Position numbers and translations under genes: made by a program
Notes under the pieces: generated by a model
What the model saw: only the letters and a program-made list of their open reading frames with translations
What the model was told of the DNA's origin: nothing
The model's database searches: none
Part shown: in pieces, positions 55,695 to 64,000 of the stretch
Numbering within the stretch: the first letter of the stretch is position 1
Layout: each line of letters begins with the position of its first letter
NCBI GenBank assembly: GCA_963662175.1
Contig: OY759226.1
Span: 27,496,065 to 27,560,064 of the forward strand
Length of the DNA stretch: 64,000 nt
Direction: 5' to 3'
DNA from: Aradus depressus
Lineage: Eukaryota > Arthropoda > Insecta > Hemiptera > Aradidae

Positions 55695-56880
55695 AATAAC
55701 AAAAATATACAAATAATAAAAAGTATAAATAATTCCTAAAGCATCAGGGTACAGAGTAAAATTATATAAATTAACTTACCCAACCACACAGCACAGCGGT
55801 TGGAAGATAACTGGCATAGCTCTAAGGGGTGGGGGTAGCCAGGTTCACTCACTCTCTCAACATGCAAAAACCATTCATTCTAATATATACCATTCATTCT
55901 AATAAATACATGAACAATGATGAACAATTTTTATATTATGTACAGACTTTTTTTCTGAAAACAGCATGAAACTCCGTTAAAACTGCGCATATAATTTTAG
56001 TCGATTACATAACTTCCCCTATACTTCCTATATACAGTTCTTTAAAAAAATATGTTTTTTTTTAAGACGAACCAGAAGTAACACTTATTGCTTAGAAAAT
56101 CCTCTGGAAAACTGATAATAAACATATATTTATTTATATGTTTCAATACTAATTTTCATTGCGATAAATATAGTAAATACATATCAATGTGTTATGACGC
56201 GAAGGTATACTGTACTGATTTTTATTAATACAACCTGCGTTATCAAACATAATTAGAATAAGCCAAATGTCATTAATCACTTACATATCTCAGAGAGATT
56301 TCTTTGCAACGGCAAATGAAGATTGAATCATTGCGACCCTCATGTCACCCTGTTTTGTTTACTGTTTAAATTATGTTATATAATAATAATAATAATAATA
56401 ATTGTTATTGTTTAAAGGGATGAGCCCTATATACGATACAATGGAGTCAGTGACCATTACTTTTACAGTATTAACATAATAATGCCACATATAAAGGAGT
56501 ACACATATAAAACAATAATGACACATATAAAGGAACCTTTAACAAACTAAATACATAACATAAATAAATTTTAAAAAAATATATAAATATAATAAGTAAT
56601 TACAAATTAATAATAATAATGTAACATAGACAGTAAGTATGGAGTGGGGATGTAGGTATTGAATATCAATATAGTATGGAAGTTGAAATACATTATTCGT
56701 TAACAATGAATGCTCTTAGTTTCAGCTGATCAAATAATAGAAAATGTTTGAGATATCATTTTTATTGTCGGCCAGGAGTAACGTATGAAAGTTGGATTGG
56801 TCTATACTGATACTCTGAGGCAGGGAGTGGCTTCTAATGGGGGAATATATCGGACAGGATATTAACAGGTGGTATACGTC
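55695..56880. other. AT-rich DNA, family G end, short ATA microsatellite
   Basis: A family G terminus lies at 55960-56030 (ACATAACTTCCCCTATACTT). A TAATAATAATAATAATAA microsatellite is at 56379-56402. On the minus strand near 56295-56350 a short frame ending in a stop follows an acceptor-like motif, without partner exon. Confidence 0.45.
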
Positions 56881-57204
56881 TTCCAATTCATTTTTATTGC
56901 TCTGATAGGAGGAGATGCAAACGCTAGGGTAAGCGATTTAAATCAATGCCATTGCGTAATTTTTTCAGTCTCCCAATTATTTGAACAGTGCAGTAGTTTA
57001 GATAAAATTCAGAACAGCAAGGGTCAACAATTTATCGATTTTACGGAAAGTTTTTCTTTAGTAATGTTGAACGGGAGAACTTGGAGCGATTGTCCCGAGC
57101 AGTACACCCATGTCAGTTCGTTAGGACAGTATGAACACTCACTCAAGACAAGTGCCAGGGGAAGGGGGGCACATTATTTACACAATTTTGGTAGTAAAGA
57201 TTAA
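56881..57204 (+). pseudogene. non-LTR retrotransposon endonuclease-domain fragment
   Basis: An open frame reads FIALIGGDANARVSDLNQC, then FEQCSSLDKIQNSKGQQF, IDFTESFSLVMLNGRTWSD and QYTHVSSLG. The G-G-D-x-N-A-R motif, L-N-G-R-T and Y-T-x-x-S-S-L-G are the middle of an AP-endonuclease-like (EEP) domain, which nicks target DNA for target-primed reverse transcription. The C-terminal D-H catalytic part and the reverse transcriptase are absent. It differs in place and orientation from the 52.3-kb copy. Confidence 0.75.
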
Positions 57205-57529
57205 ATGATGACAATTCAGCAGATCTAGTTATCATTTAATGAACTATCTTTCAGCTCTTCCTGTAAAATCTCATTCTCCTTTTCCTGATTTTGTATAAAA
57301 TGTACAGGTGTTCTACTTATGATCTTCTGAAACCAAATATACTATTTCCTATTGAAATGTTCAATTCAGAAACATTAAGATTTTGTTGTGAAGTCTCCCC
57401 TAACGTTGACCAATATAGCTGATATTCGATACATGTCTGGGACTTCTGAGCCCACATATCAAATTTCTTGTCCATCGGCAATTAATAGGGTTTTGAAGTT
57501 CTTAAGATTTGAAATTACAAAAAAAAAAG

Positions 57530-57870
57530 TTGGTCATCCTTGTGTTTCGCATCCTCTTATATTTTCTAAAAAAATCATTTCTATACAGTAATATTGGTTC
57601 ATCTGTGTGAAGCTTAGTGAACTATAACTAGAAAATGACATTTTTTATGGTTTATCACAAATTGAACATGGACGAAATATTCGAAGTTGATCGAACTTGT
57701 GTTTCGCATTCTCTTATTTTTTCTAAAAAAATCAATTCTATACAGTGATATTGGTTCATCTGCCGGAAGCTTAGTGAACTTTAACTAGAAAATAACATTT
57801 TTTATGGTTTATCGCAAATTGAACGTGGACGAAATATTTGAAGTTGGTCGAACTTGTGTTTCGCATTCTT
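57530..57870 (+). repeat. ~158-bp tandem repeat, two units
   Basis: CTTGTGTTTCGCATTCTCTT, TCTATACAGTGATATTGGTT, TAACTAGAAAATAACATTTT and GAACGTGGACGAAATATTTG occur twice in tandem, with the beginning of a third unit. Flanked by AT-rich DNA. Confidence 0.85.
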
Positions 57871-57997
57871 TCTATTTCTTCAATGTTTCACAATTACTCT
57901 TTACAAAACCACTAAAAAACAATATATGAGTATATTTTTCTCGAATTACTTCGTTATTATTTTTGTCCAACTAATTTTTCGCTAAATATATATAATT

Positions 57998-58186
57998 TTG
58001 TGGAAAGTTTCAATAATATATGTTCAAGAGTTTGCCCAGATACCGAAAGATTTAGACAGAGAGACGTCAAACATAACAGAACTTAACTTCCTAGCTCCAA
58101 TATTCCGTTCTGTAAACATGAGGTTTCTGGAGGTGAACCTACAGAACAACAACAACCGGAACCGCAGACTAATCTTCATATCATGA
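57998..58186 (+). other. 62-codon open frame, unsupported
   Basis: Open frame with NITELNFLAPIFRSVNMRF and an N-rich tail. It has no splice sites or recognised motif. Sequence after it (58190-58400) is moderate-GC and unique-looking. I list it because composition changes here, not as a gene call. Confidence 0.2.
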
Positions 58187-58417
58187 AGCAGCCAAGACGC
58201 CATCCCTTGAGCAGCTTCACACTAAATTCCTCACCCCTAAATATAAATTTTGCATGCGCAATTATGCAAAATCCCGGGACTCATACTTATCAGCTAAGTC
58301 CTCCAACTCTGGGAGGGGCGTAATGTCGAAGTTGGCCCCTCATTAACAATTAACTGTGTCCACTCAGTAAAGTCCTTCTTCAACAAAGTACGGACAGGAA
58401 AAAATAAGGACAGTTAA

Positions 58418-58530
58418 AAAAGTCCTCAGCGAATCACTCACTCGCAATGTGACACCTCGAATTACATGTTATAAACTAAGTTTCTGCTCTCCCACTTCGT
58501 CCTACGTGGCTAAAACTCTATAAGTATTGT
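58418..58530 (+). repeat. family G repeat copy, 5' part only
   Basis: AAGTCCTCAGCGAATCACTC and TTTCTGCTCTCCCACTT, then truncated. Confidence 0.45.
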
Positions 58531-58691
58531 GATGTATACAAATAATACACACATTAAATGATTAAATTATAAACATTAAAAAATTAATTATATTTATTTT
58601 TATATAAAAAGCAAATTTATTTTAAAAACAAAACACGGCCATCAGCTGTTTTCTTAGTTTGTGTGGAGAGACGGGTCGAGGCCTGGGTTGA

Positions 58692-58788
58692 ATGGCGACG
58701 GTCTATGTATGTGGAGAGTGGTGTTTAGGCTTAAAATGTAATGAACTAAATAGAAGTGAATTCACGGTGAAATTGATCCTCAAAGAAG
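58692..58788 (+). CDS. candidate first coding exon of an unrecognised gene
   Basis: A GC-richer leader (GGAGAGACGGGTCGAGGCCT) precedes TTGAATGGCG. From this ATG 32 codons read MATVYVCGEWCLGLKCNELN, then RSEFTVKLILKE, and end at G|GTACTG in phase 1. Three cysteines and an alternating strand follow; there is no signal peptide. The change from AT-rich flanks to a balanced, open, cysteine-bearing frame with a donor makes a real 5' exon likely. The next exon is not visible before 64 kb. Confidence 0.5.
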
Positions 58789-58799
58789 GTACTGTTGTT

Positions 58800-60320
58800 T
58801 TTTTATATGTACAAAATAAGTATATGCCCAGAAAGATATAACTTAAATTTAAAGAACGGCCAAAATTTTTTTAAAAAAACAGAAAAAAGAATGAAATAAT
58901 AGTTTTAAGAATTTAGTTTTTAAGAGTTTTTCTTTTGATTTGTGTTTGTTTCAATGTTTCAACTCAAAATATTTGTTCTAGTAAATTCTATTCTATTCAT
59001 TTTCCCTGTTGGCCCAGTAAAATTATTTGAAAACCTTTGGATTAGATTTAAAATGATTGAAAGAAAATTTAAAATGGCATCTCTTTAGAAATCCAAATGA
59101 AAAGTTTGTTAATTGAAATTTTTTAAAAAATTACGTGCACTTTCTTAAAAATTGCACGTCTTGAACTTTTGATGTTGTTTTAGGACCCTTTTCGAAAAAC
59201 TACTGTAGAAATCAAAATTTAGCAAAAAGAAAAGAGATAAAATTTCTACAGGAAATGTGGTAATTTATTGTTTTAGTGTTTATTATTTATTTGTTATTGT
59301 TTATTTAATTACTATTAATTATTACTTATACTTTTTTTTATTTATCATTTATTTAAGTTTAACACTTAACATTTAAACCTATTTTTTTTTACCACAGTAT
59401 CTTAAATTAGGGAGATCTGAATCTAAATAAATTTAATCCTTAGGAAGTTATATTTCCAAAGACGAACATGATTTTTTTTTTTTCTTCAATTCTCAAATTA
59501 GACGCAAAGTAAAAAACTATCTTAAAAACTCAACCTCAATTTTTTGAACGAATCCATAATTTCCCTTACACTACTTATACATAGTTAGAGAGCTAAAAGA
59601 AACTATTTGAAAAAACTACAAGAGGAATGAGGATAGGAAGGATGCATGTATCATCATGAGAAGCAGAAAAGTCGGAATCAAAGGCTGGGGTGGGGGAAAT
59701 GACGTCAGAGGGCACACTCCTGTTTCCAGAAAGCACATTTTTTTACTAATAACAATTTTCTTTAACGCATTCAATACCACGTTTTTCTATTAATGCAACC
59801 AAAATTTTCAAGAAATTTTTTATAAATTTAACCTCCTCTCTATAACCTCAATGAAGCCCGCATTTTTTTTGTTTATACATATTCTTTTGTGTGGTAATCA
59901 ATCTATCCCTTTAAATTAAATTCCTAAAATCTTCGGGGTAGTTTTTTTTTATAGATTGACCAAATATTCATAGATACTAAATTTGTACTGCGGAATCGAA
60001 AATGCAGAGCTTGTAGTCCTCTAATGTCCGCTGTACGACAGGCCTAGGGTGGTGTTGATACGCGGGACAGGATCGTACCTAGGATTCGACCTATGGCAGA
60101 AATGACTTTACCCCTGCGCCGGGGTCGACTGCAAGCACGCCGGTGCACCACCGTACCTCATCCAGCCAGCGCCCCACATTTATTCCGAGCTTTCTCAGTA
60201 ACAGACATTTAAATAAATAAACTTATTAGGTCCTCTTCCCCGAGGATTCGGCGAACAGGTGTCGGCCACCAGAAACAGGCATCCCCAGGATAAAAAAATA
60301 TAAAAATGAACTTTACCTTT
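58800..60320. other. AT-rich (intron-like) DNA with a B-box-like segment
   Basis: Mostly A/T runs. A family G terminus lies near 59560-59580. At 60040-60190 a GC-richer block has the complement of a B-box-like motif (TAGGATTCGACCTATGG) and CGCCGGGGTCGACTGCAAGC; it may be an old inverted SINE. No exon. Confidence 0.45.
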
Positions 60321-60322
60321 AA

Positions 60323-63300
60323 GCCTAAAGTATTGACTATAACTGAAGAAGTATAAAAGTACATAATTGGTTCAATATGAAAAGATACTTGTGAAATTCA
60401 CAGGGGCGTAGCCAGGATTTTGAGCAGGGGGAGGGTCGCCCCCACTCTTCGCCCGGTTTGTGAGCTGAAGTCTATATGAATCCACTCCCCACTGATTTCA
60501 AGTAAAACGCAACTTTCAAAAACCAATATCTCGAAAACTATTGCTCGTAGAAGAAAACTAAAAACACCGGAAAACCTAGTTTTTTTGTGACGAATCTGAA
60601 AATCCTAATTGAAAATTAGTAAAAAAAAATTTTCTTCCGATGTATTTTACTGAGGTGGGGGATGTGTCACTGTTCAAGCCTAGAGTATTGACTATAACTG
60701 AGGAAGTATAGAAGTACATAATTGGTTCAATATGAAAAGATACTTGTGAAATTGCCAGGGGCGTAGCCAGGATTTTGAGCAGGGGGGGGGGGGGGTCGCC
60801 CCCACTCTTCGCCCGGTTAGCGGACTGTGGTCTCCATGAATCCACTCCCCATTGATTTTAAGTAAAACGCAACTTTCAAAAACCAATATCTCGAAAACTA
60901 TTGCTCGTACAAGAAAACTAAAAACTCCGGAAAACCTAGTTTTTTTGTGACGAATCTGAAAATCCTAATTAAAAATTAGTAAAAAAAAATTTTCTTCCGA
61001 TGTATTTTACTGAGGTGTGTGACGTGTCACTGTTCAAGCCTAAAGTATTGACTATAACTGATGAAGTATAAAAGTACATAATTGGTTCAATATGAAAAGA
61101 TACATGTGAAATTGACAGGGGCGTAGCCAGGATTTTGAGCAGGGGGGAGGGTCGCCCCCACTCTTTGCCGGCTGAGGACTGATGTCTCTATGAATCCACT
61201 CCCAATTGATTTAACGAAAACGCAACTTTCAAAAACCAATATCTCGAAAACTATTGCTCGTACAAAAAAACTAAAAATATCGGAAAACCTATTTTATTGT
61301 GAAGAATCTGAAAATCCTAATTAAAGTTTTTTAAAAATTAAATTTTTTTACGATTTAATTTTACTGAGGTGTGTCCTGTGTCAATATTTAAGCCTATAAC
61401 TGGGGAAGTATAAAAGTACATAATTGGTTCAATATGAAAAGATACATGGGAAATTGACAGGGGCGTAGCCAGAATTTTGAACGGGGGGGGGGGGGGGGGG
61501 GGGGGGGGTCGCCCACACTTCGCCCGGTTAGAGGACTAATGTCACTATGAATCCACTCCCAATTGATTTTACTTAAAACGCAACTTTCTGAAACCAATAT
61601 CTCGAAAACTATTGCTCGTACAAGAAAACTAAAAACTCCGGAAAACCTAGTTTTTTTGTGACGAATCTGAAAATCCTAATTAAAAATTAGTTTAAAAAAA
61701 TTTTCTTCCGATGTATTTTACTGAGGTGTGTGATGTGTCACTGTTCAAGCCTAAAGTATTGACTATAACTGAGGAAGTATAAAAGTACATAATTGGTTCA
61801 ATATGAAAAGATACTTGTGAAATTGCCAGAGGCGTAGCCAGTATTTTGAGCAGGAGGGAGGGGGGGGGAGGGGGGGGGTCCCTGCACTTCGCCCGGTTTG
61901 TGAGCTAAGTCTACATGAATCCACTCCCCATTGATTTTAAGTAAAACGCAACTTTCAAAAACCAATATCTCGAAAACTATTGCTCGTACAAGAAAACTAA
62001 AAACACCGGAAAACCTAGTTTTTTTGTGACGAATCTGAAAATCCTAATTAAAAATTAGTAAAAAAAAAATTTTCTTCCGATGTATTTTACTGAGGTGTGT
62101 GATGTGTCACTGTTCAAGCCTAAAGTATTGACTATAACTGGGGAAGTATAAAACTACATAATTGGTTCAATATGAAAAGATACATGTGAAATTGACAGGG
62201 GCGTAGCCAGGATTTTGAGCAGGGGGGAGGGTCGCCCCCACTCTTTGCCGGCTGAGGACTGATGTCTCTATGAATCCACTCCCAATTGATTTTAAGTAAA
62301 ACGCAACTTTCAAAAACCAATATCTCGAAAACTATTGCTCGTACAAGAAAACTAAAAACTCCGGAAAACCTAGTTTTTTTGTGACGAATCTGAAAATCCT
62401 AATTAAAAATTAGTAAAAAAAAATTTTCTTCCGATGTATTTTACTGAGGTGTGTGACGTGTCACTGTTCAAGCCTAAAGTATTGACTATAACTGATGAAG
62501 TATAAAAGTACATAATTGGTTCAATATGAAAAGATACATGTGAAATTGACAGGGGCGTAGCCAGGATTTTGAGCAGGGGGGAGGGTCGCCCCCACTCTTT
62601 GCCGGCTGAGGACTGATGTCTCTATGAATCCACTCCCAATTGATTTAACGAAAACGCAACTTTCAAAAACCAATATCTCGAAAACTATTGCTCGTACAAA
62701 AAAACTAAAAATATCGGAAAACCTATTTTATTGTGAAGAATCTGAAAATCCTAATTAAAGTTTTTTAAAAATTAAATTTTTTTACGATTTAATTTTACAG
62801 AGGTGTGTCCTGTGTCAATATTTAAGCCTTTAACTGGGAAAGTATAAAAGTACATAATTGGTTCAATATGAAAAGATACATGGGAAATTGACAGGGGCGT
62901 AGCCAGAATTTTGAGCAGGGGGGGGGGGGGGGGGGGGGGGGGGTCGCCCACACTTCGCCCGGTTAGAGGACTAATGTCACTATGAATCCACTCCCAATTG
63001 ATTTTACTTAAAACGCAACTTTCTGAAACCAATATCTCGAAAACTATTGCTCGTACAAGAAAACTAAAAACTCCGGAAAACCTAGTTTTTTTGTGACGAA
63101 TCTGAAAATCCTAATTAAAAATTAGTTTAAAAAAATTTTCTTCCGATGTATTTTACTGAGGTGTGTGATGTGTCACTGTTCAAGCCTAAAGTATTGACTA
63201 TAACTGAGGAAGTATAAAAGTACATAATTGGTTCAATATGAAAAGATACTTGTGAAATTGACAGGGGCGTAGCCAGTATTTTGAGCAGGGGGGGGGGGGG

Positions 63301-63545
63301 GGGTCGCCCCCACTCTTCGCCCGGTTTGTGAGCTGAGGTCTCTATGAATCCACTCCCCATTGATTTTAAGTAAAACGCAACTTTCAAAAACCAATATCTC
63401 GAAAACTATTGCTCGTACAAGAAAACTAAAAATACCGGAAAACCTAGTCTTTTTGTGAAGAATCTGAAAATTCAAATTAAAAATTTGTAAAAATTAAATT
63501 TTTTTATGATTTAATTTTACTGAGGTGTGTGATGTGTCAATGTTT
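60323..63545 (+). repeat. ~357-bp tandem array, nine units, with hAT-end motif
   Basis: Each unit has AAGTATTGACTATAACTG, AGTACATAATTGGTTCAATA, CAGGGGCGTAGCCAGGATTT, a G run of 6-26 bases, GAATCCACTCCC, CCAATATCTCGAAAACTATT and TGACGAATCTGAAAATCC. The motif recurs at about 60402, 60756, 61117, 61458, 61827, 62197, 62551, 62893 and 63260. Units 3-5 reappear as 7-9 about 1,434 bases on. No coding frame is conserved; minus-strand frames contain Pro runs from the G tracts. Confidence 0.92.
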
Positions 63546-63768
63546 AAAGGACCTTAACAAAGGTTTTATTGCTAATCTAACTCAATGAAAAGATTACCCT
63601 GAAGTAAGGATCGACTTTGTTCATCTTGGGAAGTAAATTGAATAGTGAATATTGAATATTGAGATGGGAATGACAGCCTGTGTGACTGGAGCAAGTGACT
63701 GGAGTTGAGTCTCATGGAATATGAAGACTGGAAGATGGGGTGGGCACCAGCCAGCCAGGTTACCTCAC
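63546..63768. other. spacer between array and host-gene exon
   Basis: Unique-looking sequence; probably the start of the intron downstream of exon 63769-63900 on the minus strand. It includes GTGACTGGAGCAAGTGACTG, a small direct repeat. Confidence 0.45.
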
Positions 63769-63900
63769 CTGTGTGATGAATTTTTGAGTGGTTGGTGCGA
63801 GTTCATCTTGGGCGCCTACCAGGATATCACACATCTCTTCACTGCAGAGGTATGCAAACCGCAATATCACCTCTAACGTGCTATAAACTTCAAAACCGCC
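63769..63900 (-). CDS. host-gene exon (perhaps gene A), unrecognised
   Basis: TTTTTCAG acceptor and CACAG|GTGAGG donor bound a symmetric 132-base phase-0 exon. It is open for 44 codons: GGFEVYSTLEVILRFAYLCS, then EEMCDILVGAQDELAPTTQK and FITQ. It looks like a conserved helical segment of a cytosolic protein. The exon at 50982-51103 needs a two-base carry-over, so if both belong to one gene at least one exon lies between. I cannot name the family. Confidence 0.65.
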
Positions 63901-63949
63901 CTGAAAAATTTCACATTATTGATTACTTTTTTTTTTTATTTTCACTTTA

Positions 63950-64000
63950 TTAAGTCAATCACCGGTAATGCACTTCCCTACACGAATTAATTAATTACGT
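63950..64000 (+). repeat. family G repeat, start of a copy cut by the window edge
   Basis: TTAAGTCAATCACCGGTAAT, then CACTTCCCTACACGAATTAA. Truncated by the window end. Confidence 0.5.

Noticed and set aside
56295..56352. Short minus-strand frame GDMRVAMIQSSFAVAKKSL before a stop, after an AACAG acceptor
   Set aside because: Looks coding, but it has no partner exon and is only 19 codons long; chance cannot be excluded.
60576..63475. Repeated minus-strand frames with Pro runs in the right-hand array
   Set aside because: The Pro runs come from G tracts of variable length that shift frame between units.

Overview
The window is intergenic and intronic DNA of a large, repeat-rich, AT-rich animal genome, most likely an insect and perhaps a hemipteran. 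The evidence is short exons with GT-AG boundaries, an odorant-binding-protein-type cysteine pattern, tRNA-headed SINEs, non-LTR retrotransposon debris, fold-back/hAT-like elements and a very large satellite block. The species is my inference; no ribosomal or mitochondrial marker is present. There are no prokaryotic operons, CRISPR arrays or phage modules.

Left part (1-15.9 kb): minus-strand exons at 3584-3660 and 5023-5149 splice in phase and give the C-terminal half of an insect odorant-binding protein (OBP) with C4-x11-C5-x8-C6. A possible terminal exon lies at 1716-1769, and an exon at 10327-10390 could belong to this gene or another. Around them are RTE-like 3' ends, SINE copies, a 2.9-kb fold-back element with a 6-bp target-site duplication (5379-8269), a 607-bp hAT-like fold-back with an 8-bp duplication (12893-13499), a poly-C minisatellite and the 3' end of a non-LTR retrotransposon.

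Centre (15.97-41.53 kb): about 25.5 kb of higher-order satellite. The order 5' module, ~69-bp minisatellite, ~145-bp satellite, 3' module with CATA/CAAA tail, ~190-bp spacer, ~441-bp array recurs about four times. The 441-bp unit is an old dimer carrying, twice, a short hairpin segment that is also the central domain of the local SINE family. Exact segmental duplications (1,798 bp and 1,054 bp) show recent expansion. The block ends with a poly-A SINE and an inverted copy of the 5' module.

Right part (41.5-64 kb): a plus-strand signal-peptide exon (42088-42163) is phase-compatible with exons downstream, best at 48850-49022. A minus-strand host gene of unrecognised family is represented by exons at 50234-50344 and 50982-51103, which splice exactly in phase 1, and by 63769-63900. 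A plus-strand first exon is likely at 58692-58788. Also present are a THAP-domain fragment, a 5'-truncated retrotransposon with a perfect 12-bp duplication inside a palindrome, an endonuclease-domain fragment, and a nine-copy ~357-bp array whose units carry a hAT-type end motif.

No complete gene lies in the window. All exon calls rest on splice motifs, open frames and phase agreement only.
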